DNA of 64,000 bases, taken from Fluviirhizobium alvei (GTDB lineage: Bacteria; Pseudomonadota; Alphaproteobacteria; Rhizobiales; Rhizobiaceae). Positions 44,577 through 53,828 of this stretch are shown here, one piece after another. The stretch is taken from the NCBI RefSeq assembly GCF_030551875.1, contig NZ_JAUOZU010000005.1:1-64000 (forward strand), in the 5' to 3' direction. The stretch's first letter is position 1, and the number at the start of each line of letters is the position of its first letter. The position numbers and the translations under genes were made by a program. The notes below the pieces were generated by a model. The model did no database searches, was not told the origin of the DNA, and saw only the letters and a list, made by a program, of their open reading frames with translations.

Positions 44577-45056
44577 TCAACCGAGCGGCGGACCGATGAT
44601 CGAGATGCCATGTTCGGCGCAGGCTTTCACGAGCGCATCGATCATCTCCGGCGATGGGGCGACCGCCTTGGGCAGACCGCCATGGGTTGCCGGACGGCTG
44701 GTGGCAAGAACCATGGATTCAAAATCGGAACCGCGGGTAATCGTCAGGCAATGCGCACCGGCAGGGCTGATCACGCGGAAGGCATGGGCGATGCCCATCG
44801 GCGCCAGCAGCGTCTCTCCGGCCTTGCCGACGATCTCGACATCGCCGATCCTGAACTGCATTTCGCCATAGAGAATATGGAAAATCTCGTCTTCGTTGTG
44901 ATGGATATGGAGCGGCGGAGCCTCGCCATGCGGCATCCAGTGTTCGATCACCGAAAGACCATTGCCCCCGGTGGCAGAGGGAATGCGGATCGCCACGCGG
45001 GTATTGCCGAACCAGAGCTGTTGCGTTTTACTATCTGTTGTCACATGCATATTCAT
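44577..45056 (-). CDS. cupin-domain protein
   Basis: A 159-residue single-domain cupin. Motif 1 is HIHHNEDEIFHILYGEM, giving three His and one Glu metal ligands. Motif 2 (APMGIAHAFRV) is present with its His. The ATG at 45056 is taken; the ATG two codons in is possible. It is divergent from the LysR gene 107 bases away, which may control it. The substrate is unknown. Confidence 0.8.
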   Translation of the reverse strand: MNMHVTTDSKTQQLWFGNTRVAIRIPSATGGNGLSVIEHWMPHGEAPPLHIHHNEDEIFHILYGEMQFRIGDVEIVGKAGETLLAPMGIAHAFRVISPAGAHCLTITRGSDFESMVLATSRPATHGGLPKAVAPSPEMIDALVKACAEHGISIIGPPLG

Positions 45057-45163
45057 CGGATTGAACCTTTCGTTTCCCTTCCGGGATGTTGCGGATGGCG
45101 GCTTCATAGCGGGCGGCGGGTGCTGCAATCCAATCCAATGATCGTATGGAGTGTATCAACGGA

Positions 45164-46099
45164 ATGAATTTCAACGCTCTCGATCTCAATCTCATCCGTG
45201 TCTTCGATGCCCTTATGCGTGAAAGAAGCGTGACGCGCGCCGGTGAACGGATTGGCCTGTCGCAGCCCGCCGTCAGTGCCGCCCTGAACCGCTTGCGGCA
45301 TCTGTTCAACGATAGCCTATTCGTCCGTCACGGCCATGAGATGATGCCGACACCCCGCGCCTTCGAACTGGCGGACAAGGCCCGCTCGGCACTGGCGCAG
45401 ATCGAAGAGATGGTGCGCGAGGTGCGCGGGCTGGAGTTGTCGGAACTCACACGGACCTTCACGCTGCTGGGTGCCGATTTCTTCTCGGTGCTCCTGATGC
45501 CGCATCTGGCATCTAAGATCTATCGGCTTGCGCCACAGGTACGGCTCCGCCTGCTCGACAGCGCAAGAGGCGACGTCGCCCGGCTGCTGCTGGACAACTC
45601 TGTCGACATGGCACTCGAACGCCCGCTCGACATGCCCGACTGGGTCTCGAGCGAATTGTTGTTCCGCTCCCCCTTCGTCATTATCGCGTCAGCCGAAAAC
45701 GAAGCTCTTTCGGCGCTGCGGGAGGGCGATACGCTTCCGATCGAGATCTTTGCCGCCCTGCCCCACGCAATCCGTTCCATCGACGGCTCGATGTCAGGAA
45801 TGGTGGATGACGCCCTGAGCAAACGCGGTTTGCGCCGAAACGTCACGCTGGCCCTTCCGCATTTCCAGGGCGTGGCCCTGGCCGTCGCGAGCGGCCCGCA
45901 CATTGCTGCCGTTCCGGTTCAATTCGCAAATGCCGTCAAGGCCAGTCTGGGCTTTCGATCGTTCCAGCCACCCGTGGATGTCCCGGCGCCGGAAATCCGG
46001 CTCTACTGGCATTCGCGCTACGACAAGGATCAGGCGCATAGCTGGATGCGTGCGCAGATCATGGAAGCCGTCACCGAATTGAATCTTCAAGCCGGTTGA
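45164..46099 (+). CDS. LysR-family transcriptional regulator
   Basis: A 311-residue LysR regulator. The N-terminal winged helix-turn-helix is LNLIRVFDALMRERSVTRAG, then IGLSQPAVSAALNRLRHLF. The substrate-binding domain (about 95-300) follows the NodD/NahR-like branch. The start at 45164 has GGAG 10 bases upstream. It is divergent from the cupin gene and converges on the ferredoxin-like gene. The effector is unknown. Confidence 0.9.
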   Translation: MNFNALDLNLIRVFDALMRERSVTRAGERIGLSQPAVSAALNRLRHLFNDSLFVRHGHEMMPTPRAFELADKARSALAQIEEMVREVRGLELSELTRTFTLLGADFFSVLLMPHLASKIYRLAPQVRLRLLDSARGDVARLLLDNSVDMALERPLDMPDWVSSELLFRSPFVIIASAENEALSALREGDTLPIEIFAALPHAIRSIDGSMSGMVDDALSKRGLRRNVTLALPHFQGVALAVASGPHIAAVPVQFANAVKASLGFRSFQPPVDVPAPEIRLYWHSRYDKDQAHSWMRAQIMEAVTELNLQAG

Positions 46100-46108
46100 C
46101 GGCAGATC

Positions 46109-46786
46109 TTACGAGAGTGCTGCCATGTGGAACCGGAGCTGGGCGTCAGGATAACGCAAATCCTGGCCGACAGGACAGGCATTGCGAGCGAGACAGCCCG
46201 CTTCCATGCACCCACCGACACCGGCGACGCTGCGCAGATGGCTGCGGCAGGCGGCAACGTCGAAATGATCGGACGCGATTGCGGAGACCGGACAGGTTGT
46301 GAGGCATGGCCGATCCGAACAGGTCTCGCAGGGATGCGGCTGCGGTTCGGTTGGCGTGACGAGCAATTCTTGCGTGAAACCAAGCGCGCCGCGATAGCCG
46401 TGCCAAAGACCGAATTCGGGATGGATGAGAATGCCGAGCGGCGAGGGTTTGAGCCCTTCGGCCCGCATCGCCCATTGCTGGAACGGTTGCCAGGGTTTTT
46501 CGGAAGGAAAATAGGCCGTGGCGCCAAACCGGTTTGCGATCGGCCGGATGGTTTGCTCGGACCAGCGATCGAGCGGATTGTCGATGGTTGGGTTTTCGTC
46601 CCGCCAATGCGAAAAGGCGCGCCAGAGCGAACCGCCGACATTGCCGATCAAAAGAACGCTGCGGGCCTGGCCACCATCACTCAGCACAGGCCCGTCGCCA
46701 GCAAAGCCGACCAGCCCGCGCAAAAAAAGTCCGTGGGGCGCAAGCACCCCACGGATTTCATCGAATAACAGTTCCGTTTCGTTCAT
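46109..46786 (-). CDS. ferredoxin-like 4Fe-4S protein (QueG-related C-terminus)
   Basis: A 225-residue protein. The C-terminal third has an 8-cysteine pattern, CETCSDRPCLTTCPV followed by a spaced C...C...C...NACP, that fits two 4Fe-4S clusters. The N-terminal two thirds have conserved aromatic residues (GLWHGYRGALGF) but no corrinoid-binding domain, so it is not epoxyqueuosine reductase itself. It lies downstream of the MttB-family gene in the same direction (98 bases apart), so it could supply electrons to the methyl-transfer system. Confidence 0.75.
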   Translation of the reverse strand: MNETELLFDEIRGVLAPHGLFLRGLVGFAGDGPVLSDGGQARSVLLIGNVGGSLWRAFSHWRDENPTIDNPLDRWSEQTIRPIANRFGATAYFPSEKPWQPFQQWAMRAEGLKPSPLGILIHPEFGLWHGYRGALGFTQELLVTPTEPQPHPCETCSDRPCLTTCPVSAIASDHFDVAACRSHLRSVAGVGGCMEAGCLARNACPVGQDLRYPDAQLRFHMAALS

Positions 46787-46884
46787 GATCCACGGCCGGG
46801 TTTGTAATGCGGACGCCAGACATCTCTCTGGATCCAGTCTGCCACCACGAACCGTGCGCCGCTCTCCCTGGCTTCGGGACCCTT

Positions 46885-48453
46885 TCAGGTGAAAGCGTCA
46901 GGCATCGAATCCTTGCGGGACTTGATATAGGCGAGCAACGCTTCGTCGATAGCCGGATCAAGAGCCGGCGCTTCATACTGATCGAGCCAGGACTTGCAGA
47001 GGGCATTGGCGCGATCTTCGATGCGCTTGGCGCCTTCCACTTCCCACTGTTCGAACGAGTTATTATCCGCCAGCGCCGAACGGTAGAAGGCGGTCTGGAA
47101 GTTGGCCTGGGTATGGGCGCAACCGAGATAGTGGCTGCCCGGACCCACTTCGCGGATCGCATCGAGTGCCTGCGCCTCGACCGAGAGATCGACGCCTTCG
47201 GCCATCTTCTGCATCATGCCGAGCTGATCCTGGTCAATCATGAACTTCTCGTAGGAAGCCACGAGGCCACCTTCGAGCCAGCCTGCGGCATGCAGCACGA
47301 AGTTGGTACCGGCGAGCAGCGTCATGTTGAGCGTGTTGGCGCTTTCATGGGCGGCCTGAGCATCCGGAACCTTGGAGGCGCAAAGCGAACCACCGGTACG
47401 GAAGGGAAGTCCGAGACGACGGGCGAGCTGGGCTGCGCCATAGGACACCAGCGACGGTTCCGGCGTTCCGAAGGTCGGTGCACCCGACTGCATCGAGATC
47501 GATGCGGCGAAGGTGCCGAACAGAACCGGCGCCCCCTTGCGGATCAGCTGGGTGAAGGCGGCACCGGCCAGCACTTCGGCGAGGATCTGCGTCAGCGTGC
47601 CAGCCACCGTCACCGGGCTCATGGCGCCCGACAGGATGAAGGGCGAGATGACCGAAGCCTGGTTGTGACGGGCATAGACCTTGGCCGCGCCCAGCATGGT
47701 TTCGTCGAACACCATCGGCGAATTGGCGTTGATGAGGTTGAGCATCACGCAGTTGTTTTCGACGAACTCGTCACCGAAAACGATCTTGGCCATGGCGATC
47801 GAATCTTCCGCCCGCTCCGGCGCGGTAACCGAGCCCATGAACGGCTTGTCGGAATATTTGATATGCGAATAGACCATGTCGAGATGGCGCTTGTTTACCG
47901 GAATATCGACCGGCTCGCAGACCGTACCGCCCGACGAATGCATCGACGGCGCCATATAGGCAAGCTTCACGAAATTGCGGAAATCCTCGATCGTCGCATA
48001 ACGACGCTCGCCATTGAGGTCGCGAACGAAGGGAGGGCCATAGACCGGCGCAAACACGGTGGCCTTACCGCCGATTTCGCAGGAGCGTTCCGGATTACGC
48101 GCATGCCAGGTGAATTTCGACGGCGCCGTCTTCAGAAGCTCGCGGCAGAGACCGGGCGGAAAATGCACCCGCTCGCCGCGAACATCGGCGCCGGCATTGC
48201 GCCAGAGTTCCAGAGCTTCGGCATCATCACGAAACTCGATGCCGATTTCTTCGAGAACCTTGTCGGCATTGCGCTCGATCAGCGCCAGGCCTTCTTCATC
48301 GAGGACTTCATATTCCTTGATCTTGCGGGTGATGAAAGGCAACGACGGCGACGGACCGCCACCGGCACGCGATGCGCGACGTGCCGCAGCACCGCGTCCG
48401 CGCCGCCCGGTTCCCTCTCCCTGTCCGGTGGCTTGTTCGTTCGTCTGATCCAT
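46885..48453 (-). CDS. MttB-family corrinoid-dependent methyltransferase (non-pyrrolysine)
   Basis: A 522-residue member of the trimethylamine methyltransferase superfamily (COG5598). After a low-complexity N-terminus it shows LIERNADKVLEEIGIEF, VYGPPFVRDLNGERRYAT, and the barrel segments SGAMSPVTVAGTLTQILAEV and FGTPEPSLVSYGAAQLAR. The frame is read without an amber codon, so it lacks pyrrolysine. Non-Pyl members act on quaternary amines, and a characterised one demethylates glycine betaine. AGAGGAAT precedes the ATG. It lies 2.9 kb from the corrinoid protein gene on the opposite strand. Confidence 0.88.
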   Translation of the reverse strand: MDQTNEQATGQGEGTGRRGRGAAARRASRAGGGPSPSLPFITRKIKEYEVLDEEGLALIERNADKVLEEIGIEFRDDAEALELWRNAGADVRGERVHFPPGLCRELLKTAPSKFTWHARNPERSCEIGGKATVFAPVYGPPFVRDLNGERRYATIEDFRNFVKLAYMAPSMHSSGGTVCEPVDIPVNKRHLDMVYSHIKYSDKPFMGSVTAPERAEDSIAMAKIVFGDEFVENNCVMLNLINANSPMVFDETMLGAAKVYARHNQASVISPFILSGAMSPVTVAGTLTQILAEVLAGAAFTQLIRKGAPVLFGTFAASISMQSGAPTFGTPEPSLVSYGAAQLARRLGLPFRTGGSLCASKVPDAQAAHESANTLNMTLLAGTNFVLHAAGWLEGGLVASYEKFMIDQDQLGMMQKMAEGVDLSVEAQALDAIREVGPGSHYLGCAHTQANFQTAFYRSALADNNSFEQWEVEGAKRIEDRANALCKSWLDQYEAPALDPAIDEALLAYIKSRKDSMPDAFT

Positions 48454-48641
48454 CTGGAATTCCTCTGGTTAAAACCGCTTGCGCGGATGAATGTTCCCCA
48501 TGATCCTAAACAATGCCGCAAAACGGACATTCCTAATTGCGCCACGGATGACGCTTAAAGCGAACCCGCGCGCGATCAGCCACTCGATCCGTACGCTTTC
48601 TGACAGTTGCCCCGGAACCGGGACGGGTTTCGCATGCCAGC

Positions 48642-50636
48642 CTATCGGGCAACAGCGAGGGGTAAAGAGTGTATCGACTGGACGGCGTTCTTCTCCAGCC
48701 AGGCGCACAGCATCGACGCCGACATCGGGCGCCCCAGATAGAAGCCCTGCCCCAGCGTCACACCGAGTCCCTGCAATTGCGCCGCATCCTCTTCCGTCTC
48801 GATCCCCTCGCCCACGACGACCATTCCGAGATCCTTGGCCATGCGGGTGACGTTAGCGACGATGTCACGCGTGCGCGCATTCGCAGCGATTTGCGACACG
48901 AGCGACCGGTCGAGCTTGATCTGCTGGAAATCGCCGTGTCCAAGACGACTGAGGTTCGAATAGCCGGTGCCGAAATCATCGATGGAAAAAGAAACGCCAA
49001 GTGCCCGAAGAGCCTCGACATTGGCATCGGACACATCGCTGCGAACCATTGCGGCATCTTCGGTCAGTTCGAGCACGAGAGCCTGCGGCGGACATTGATG
49101 CTGCAGAAGAATGGCGCTGATTCGAGCCGCCAGACCGGAATAGCCCAGAAGCCGCGGCGAGAGATTGACGGCCACCTGTGCCTTCGAATGCTGGCGTTCG
49201 AGAACCTTGCGCATCTCGCAGGCCGCATTCAGCACCATCAGCGTCATCGGCAGGATCTGGTTCGTATGTTCCGCGGCCCGGACGATCTGGTCGGCCGGTA
49301 CCGGTCCGAGAACCGGATGGGTCCAGCGTACCAGCGTTTCGATACTGTCGAGATGGCCATTGTCGAGCCTCAGAATGGGCTGGAAGGCGACATGCATCCC
49401 ACTGTTCTCGAGCGCCGCGGGCATGTCCTGCTCGATACGCCGGCGGCGGATATGCTCGTCGATCAGATCACTGGTCGCAGCATGCACGCAGTTCCGGCCA
49501 CCAGCCTTCGACGCATAGAGTGCGAGATCGGCATATTTCATCAGCGTCCCAATGAAATCCCTGTCCACAATATCGGATGCGTGGGCAAAGCCGATGCTGC
49601 TTGTGACGTGAATGGCCTTTCCATCGAAATCGAGCGGCATCTGGATGGCGGTGCGAACCTGTTCGGAAAACGAAGCGGCCCGGTCGCGTCCGCCCTGCAC
49701 GATGACTGCAAATTCATCGCCGCCGAGCCGGACGACCAAGTCGCGAGACGGATCTGAGGCGGCGACCAGGCAGCGGGCGACATGCTGGAGCAGGAAATCA
49801 CCGGCGGCATGGCCGAGCGCATCATTGACCTCCTTGAAACCGTCGAGATCAAGCGACACCAGCGAAAAATCATGTTGGCTGGAAAGGCAGGCCAAAGTCC
49901 GCTCAAGTGCACGGCGATTGCCGATGCCGGTCAATCCATCGACGACCAGCATGCGCTCCTTCTCTCCCATCGCGACATTCAGCCTTTGATTCACACGGCG
50001 TGAATTGACCAGTTCAAAAACCACGAACAGGAAAAGCGCCACGGCCGCGACGGAAAACTGGACCTGCAGATCGCGCAGCGAATCGAGGCTATTCTTCTCC
50101 TGTTCCACCATTTTCCGCATCTGGTTGCGACGGGCGATGTAAGCCGTATCGCTCATCGACATGATCGGATCCTGGAATTTCTCGATCAGCGGCAGGAAAG
50201 CGGCAAAGCTGGAATGACGATCGAATTCGAGCTGTTTGACGGCCTTCTCGAACTGCGGCAAGGCGGCAGCGAGCTCAAGCGCATAATCCGGCCGATTGAC
50301 CTCCGCCATCGATAGCGCCTGCTGGTAGTTCTGCGTTGCAAGAACCTCAATGCGCGACCAGAGAATATCAAGCGCCAGCTCGACATCGCTGTGGGAAACC
50401 GACGGAACACCGCGCGAAAAGCGAAACGCTTTTCCAATCAGATCGTTGAGCTCCATTTCCGCCCGCGTCGCTTCTTCGTAGCGGGCGGAATTGAAGAGAT
50501 GCATGCCGAGCTTGTCCGAAATCTGCGAGATATTGCCGACCGTCACGAAAAACATGACGCCGAGCCCGATCAGCACCACGGGAAACCGGAGCATATAGAG
50601 CTTGCGAAGCGTATTCGCCGACAGGCCGGACTTCAT
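48642..50636 (-). CDS. membrane GGDEF-EAL protein (c-di-GMP turnover)
   Basis: A 664-residue protein. Two membrane helices (about 17-35 and 191-210) flank a periplasmic sensor region. The GGDEF domain (about 230-395) has intact GGDEF at 305-309 and no obvious RxxD I-site. The EAL domain (about 405-650) has ETL in place of EAL (433-435), but keeps DDFGTGYSN (553-561) and the conserved GEGIETEE. The metal-binding Glu is preserved, so phosphodiesterase activity remains possible. The start overlaps the stop of the periplasmic SUOX-fold gene (ATGA); the two are coupled. Confidence 0.92.
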   Translation of the reverse strand: MKSGLSANTLRKLYMLRFPVVLIGLGVMFFVTVGNISQISDKLGMHLFNSARYEEATRAEMELNDLIGKAFRFSRGVPSVSHSDVELALDILWSRIEVLATQNYQQALSMAEVNRPDYALELAAALPQFEKAVKQLEFDRHSSFAAFLPLIEKFQDPIMSMSDTAYIARRNQMRKMVEQEKNSLDSLRDLQVQFSVAAVALFLFVVFELVNSRRVNQRLNVAMGEKERMLVVDGLTGIGNRRALERTLACLSSQHDFSLVSLDLDGFKEVNDALGHAAGDFLLQHVARCLVAASDPSRDLVVRLGGDEFAVIVQGGRDRAASFSEQVRTAIQMPLDFDGKAIHVTSSIGFAHASDIVDRDFIGTLMKYADLALYASKAGGRNCVHAATSDLIDEHIRRRRIEQDMPAALENSGMHVAFQPILRLDNGHLDSIETLVRWTHPVLGPVPADQIVRAAEHTNQILPMTLMVLNAACEMRKVLERQHSKAQVAVNLSPRLLGYSGLAARISAILLQHQCPPQALVLELTEDAAMVRSDVSDANVEALRALGVSFSIDDFGTGYSNLSRLGHGDFQQIKLDRSLVSQIAANARTRDIVANVTRMAKDLGMVVVGEGIETEEDAAQLQGLGVTLGQGFYLGRPMSASMLCAWLEKNAVQSIHSLPLAVAR

Positions 50637-51112
50637 TTGATCTCGATCTCTTTCAATTGCCAGATGCTGCGGCCTTCATAGATCGGATCAAGCTGAAGTT
50701 CCGGATGATCCTTCGTGGGATAGACGATCCAGAGCGGCCCCTTGTTGCGCACCGTCAGGACTTTCCCATCGACTTCCATGGCTGTGATGACATCAAACCT
50801 GTCCAGATCCGCCATCGGGATTTCGGTCTCATACTTGTCGATGGCGACAGCAGAGATTGATTCTCCGGTCCAGCCGGTGAGTGCCACGATCTCGCGCAGA
50901 AGCGGACCTTTCACTTTATGAAAACGATCGTCCATGCCGGGCAGAAGCGCCTCAAATTCCCTCGCCGGCAGTTTTTCAAGCATCTCGCGTGTGACGGAGA
51001 ATTCGCGACCGGCATTCCTGACTGTCAGAAGTATGTCGGATGCCTGCGCAAAGGCGCCCCAAAACAGGACAGCAAAAGCTGCCGCCGCAATCCGCACACC
51101 ATAAGCTCGCAT
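50633..51112 (-). CDS. small periplasmic molybdopterin-oxidoreductase-like protein
   Basis: A 159-residue protein with a signal peptide (about 1-24, AQA|S). The mature part resembles the sulfite-oxidase (SUOX) fold in short form: MLEKLPAREFEALLPG, VKGPLLREIVALTGW and LTVRNKGPLWIVYPTKDHPEL. The cofactor cysteine of true enzymes is not present, so it may be a ligand-binding partner. Its stop overlaps the start of the membrane GGDEF-EAL gene by four bases, suggesting that it senses something outside and signals through that protein. Confidence 0.75.
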   Translation of the reverse strand: MRAYGVRIAAAAFAVLFWGAFAQASDILLTVRNAGREFSVTREMLEKLPAREFEALLPGMDDRFHKVKGPLLREIVALTGWTGESISAVAIDKYETEIPMADLDRFDVITAMEVDGKVLTVRNKGPLWIVYPTKDHPELQLDPIYEGRSIWQLKEIEIK

Positions 51113-51327
51113 TTTCTTCTCCCCTTTTTGGTCAATACAAGCGGATTTTGGTTAAGAAACTGATTCAACGACAAGATATTCAACGAAAATAGCGTCCTGA
51201 CGCCTTCCGTCGTTTTTTCCGACATCCGCGTCGCATTCGAAATGGCCTCGGCAAATGCGCTGCCCCACTATATTCCCTGTCATTCTTCCGCTATCGTGGC
51301 GGTCCATTCTGATAAACGGGGTTGCCT

Positions 51328-52029
51328 ATGTCCGACGACGAAATCATTCTCTCTGAGCTTTCGGATGAAGAGCTTGTGCAGCAGATGCACGACGATCTGT
51401 ACGATGGTCTCAAAGAGGAAATCGAAGAGGCCACGCAGATCCTTCTCGATCGCGGCTGGGCGCCTTATGACGTCCTGACCGAAGCGCTGGTCGAAGGGAT
51501 GCGCATCGTCGGGGTCGACTTCCGCGACGGCATTCTCTTCGTTCCGGAAGTTCTTCTGTCTGCAAACGCCATGAAGGCCGGCATGTCGATCCTGCGTCCG
51601 CTTCTGGCTGCCACCGGCGCGCCGAAACTCGGCAAGATGGTCATCGGCACCGTCAAGGGCGATATCCACGACATCGGCAAGAACCTCGTCGGCATGATGA
51701 TGGAAGGTGCGGGCTTCGACGTGGTCGATCTCGGCATCAACAATCCGGTCGAAAACTATCTCGACGCCATCGAGCGTGAACAGCCGGATATCCTCGGCAT
51801 GTCCGCCCTTCTGACGACGACGATGCCCTACATGAAGGTCGTCATCGACACGATGAAGGAAAAGGGCATTCGCGACGACTATATCGTTCTCGTCGGCGGT
51901 GCACCGCTCAACGAAGAGTTCGGCAAGGCCGTTGGTGCCGATGCCTATTGCCGCGATGCTGCGATCGCGGTTGAAACCGCCAAGGAATATATCAAGCGCA
52001 AGCACAACATGCTTGCTGCCGGCGGCTGA
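51328..52029 (+). CDS. corrinoid protein (B12-binding methyl carrier)
   Basis: A 233-residue MtbC/MtgC-like protein. The helical cap domain (about 1-90, LYDGLKEEIEEATQILLDRG) is followed by a Rossmann B12 domain with the base-off motif D112-I-H114-D-I-G117, then SALLTTTMPYMK and GGAPLNEEFGKAVGAD. His114 would coordinate cobalt. It should carry a methyl group between the MttB-family enzyme and the MtrH-like enzyme. The start ATG is at 51328 after GGGG. A terminator-like hairpin follows at 52037-52067. Confidence 0.93.
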   Translation: MSDDEIILSELSDEELVQQMHDDLYDGLKEEIEEATQILLDRGWAPYDVLTEALVEGMRIVGVDFRDGILFVPEVLLSANAMKAGMSILRPLLAATGAPKLGKMVIGTVKGDIHDIGKNLVGMMMEGAGFDVVDLGINNPVENYLDAIEREQPDILGMSALLTTTMPYMKVVIDTMKEKGIRDDYIVLVGGAPLNEEFGKAVGADAYCRDAAIAVETAKEYIKRKHNMLAAGG

Positions 52030-52036
52030 TCACCAT

Positions 52037-52067
52037 TTGGCCGCGGCGGTTGATCTGCCGCGGCCAA
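52037..52067 (+). terminator. hairpin after the corrinoid protein gene
   Basis: TTGGCCGCGGC and GCCGCGGCCAA form a perfect 11-bp stem with a 9-base loop, eight bases after the stop. Only a short CTCTTT follows. It may also serve the convergent entericidin gene. Confidence 0.65.
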
Positions 52068-52083
52068 CTCTTTGCGAACGCCA

Positions 52084-52242
52084 TCAATCGGCGGCGTTCT
52101 TGACATCGCGCGCTGCATCTTCTGTCGCATTGACGGCATTGGCGGCATCCTGGCCGGCACCACGGATCGTGTTACCGCAGGAACTCAGGATCAAAACTGC
52201 AAAAATCGCCGCAATTGCCTTTGCATGATAGGAGTTCGTCAT
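52084..52242 (-). CDS. entericidin-like small lipoprotein
   Basis: A 52-residue protein starting at 52242 (MTNSYHAKAIAAIFAVLILS). A lipobox LSSC is followed by GNTIRGAGQDAANAVNATEDAARDVKNAAD-type residues (Ala/Asp/Asn-rich amphipathic helix), the pattern of the entericidin A/B family. It interrupts the methyl-transfer genes on the opposite strand. Its start codon overlaps the start of the DUF1638 gene, so the two genes diverge with no spacer. Confidence 0.75.
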   Translation of the reverse strand: MTNSYHAKAIAAIFAVLILSSCGNTIRGAGQDAANAVNATEDAARDVKNAAD

Positions 52243-52909
52243 GGATGGAGCCCTTTCGATGAAACATGTCGATGCGGATGGCAGCAAGACCGTCCTGACA
52301 GCAGAACGCCCCAACAGCGAAAAGGTTCACGTCATTGCCTGCGGCGCGATCGCGCGTGAAGTGCTGGCCGTCGCTGAAATCAACGGGCTCGATCACATCG
52401 ACCTGCACTGCCTTCCCGCGATCTGGCATGTCTATCCGGATCGCATCGCCCCAGCGCTCCGCGAAAAGATCGCCGAGGCTCGCGCCAAAGGTTTCAGGCA
52501 TATCTTCATCGGCTATGCCGAATGCGGCACCCAGGGCGAGATCGACAAGATTTGCGCCGAGGAGGGCGTTTCCCGCATCGAGGGGCCTCATTGTTACGCC
52601 TTCTTCACCGGCAATGAGAAGTTCCTTCGTGAAGCCGAAACCGAGTTCACCGCCTTCTACCTGACCGATCTCATCACCCGGCAGTTCGAGGCTTTCGTCA
52701 TCGAACCGCTCAAACTCGACAAGCATACCGAATTGAGGGACATGGTGTTCGGCAACTACACCAAGATCGTCTATCTGGCCCAGACCGAAGACAAGGCCTT
52801 GCAGGAAAAGGCCAAATGGGCCGCCGACTATCTCAAACTCGACTACGAGTACCGTTTCACCGGTTATGGTGACCTAGACAAAGCCTTGCGCGACGCGGCG
52901 AGAATCTGA
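52241..52909 (+). CDS. DUF1638 protein of the methyl-transfer cluster
   Basis: A 222-residue cytosolic protein. VHVIACGAIAREVLAV, LHCLPAIWHVYPDRIAPALR and IGYAECGTQGEID are conserved-looking blocks with several Cys and His (C34, C57 region, C101 region, C109 region). DUF1638 genes are often found beside corrinoid methyltransferases, but no function is established. AGGAG precedes ATG 52241, and a second ATG with GGAG is at 52259. Its setting suggests a role in handling the methyl donor, the corrinoid or metal. Confidence 0.75.
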   Translation: MDGALSMKHVDADGSKTVLTAERPNSEKVHVIACGAIAREVLAVAEINGLDHIDLHCLPAIWHVYPDRIAPALREKIAEARAKGFRHIFIGYAECGTQGEIDKICAEEGVSRIEGPHCYAFFTGNEKFLREAETEFTAFYLTDLITRQFEAFVIEPLKLDKHTELRDMVFGNYTKIVYLAQTEDKALQEKAKWAADYLKLDYEYRFTGYGDLDKALRDAARI

Positions 52910-52975
52910 ACGCCGCCGCAATTCCGCCATTCGAAGAACGAAGGTGCTGGGACTTGATAATCGCACCTTAAGAAA

Positions 52976-52991
52976 CTCATCCTAGGATGAG
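52976..52991. promoter_or_regulatory. 16-bp perfect palindrome before exoD
   Basis: CTCATCCT immediately followed by AGGATGAG. It lies 17-32 bases before the preferred exoD start, in a position suited to an operator. No regulator is recognised. Confidence 0.4.
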
Positions 52992-53007
52992 GACAGGGAG
53001 ATATGCC

Positions 53008-53694
53008 TTGTCGGACTTCAGCATGGAATTGACGGACACCGGAAACAACACCGCCGAGAAGCCCGAGCGGCTATCCGACCTGTTGCGTCATCTGACGGAC
53101 AATGCAGGCGCTCGCATCACGCTCGGCGAAATCGCCGATGCCATGGCGGAACGCTCGTTCGGCGCCTTTCTGCTTGTCTTCTGTCTTCCGAACATGATTC
53201 CCCTGCCGCCAGGGGCGACATTCATCCTCGGCTTGCCGCTGGTCTTTGTCGCTTTTCAGATGGCTTTTTCGCGCATCGACACGATCTGGCTGCCGAAGCG
53301 GTTGCACGATTACGCCTTCGACAATCGCGCCTTCGCGAAGGTCATCGACAAGATCATGCCGTCGCTCACCTGGGCGGAACGGTTCATCCGCCCGCGCCTC
53401 TGGCCAACGAAAACGCGACTGTTCGAACGTTTCATCGGCCTGTTTGCCCTCGTTCTGGCGCTGATCGTCTTCCTGCCGATTCCGCTCGGCAATATGGGAC
53501 CGTCCTATGCGCTGGCACTGATCGGCCTCGGATTGACCGAACGTGACGGTATCACCTTCGGAATCGGTGCCGCAATTGGGCTGATATTCACGGCGATCAT
53601 CGGCTATGTCAGCTATGAACTCATCTGGTTGATCCCGTGGTTTTTCCGACATGTTCCGGATTACTGGGACAGCCTGATCCACTTCTTCAACTGA
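53008..53694 (+). CDS. exoD: ExoD-family membrane protein
   Basis: About 228 residues. The ExoD family signature LPNMIPLPPGATFILGLPLV is present, followed by three to four membrane segments (about 45-75, 140-165, 170-215). ExoD is linked to exopolysaccharide production and alkaline tolerance in rhizobia. GGGAG is eight bases before a TTG at 53008; other starts are ATG 52987 and ATG 53023. It stands between two parts of the methyl-transfer cluster without an evident functional link. Confidence 0.85.
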   Translation: MSDFSMELTDTGNNTAEKPERLSDLLRHLTDNAGARITLGEIADAMAERSFGAFLLVFCLPNMIPLPPGATFILGLPLVFVAFQMAFSRIDTIWLPKRLHDYAFDNRAFAKVIDKIMPSLTWAERFIRPRLWPTKTRLFERFIGLFALVLALIVFLPIPLGNMGPSYALALIGLGLTERDGITFGIGAAIGLIFTAIIGYVSYELIWLIPWFFRHVPDYWDSLIHFFN

Positions 53695-53828
53695 TAAAAA
53701 TCCAATCCTGTCGCATCCTTGGGGCAAGGATTTTAGGCGTGTCGCATTCGGACCAATGCGACGTCGTGACTAGCCGGGCGGCACTCCCGGCTCCCGTATC
53801 ATTGTAGCTAAAAAAGGGAGGTCAGCGA

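Noticed and set aside
43662-45167. 501-codon plus-strand frame over the EamA and cupin genes
   Set aside because: It is a shifted-frame shadow of two well-recognised genes on opposite strands, with an Arg/His-rich composition typical of out-of-frame GC-rich DNA.
46885-48453. Possible pyrrolysine codon in the MttB-family gene
   Set aside because: The gene is open from start to stop without an in-frame amber codon, so it is a non-pyrrolysine member.
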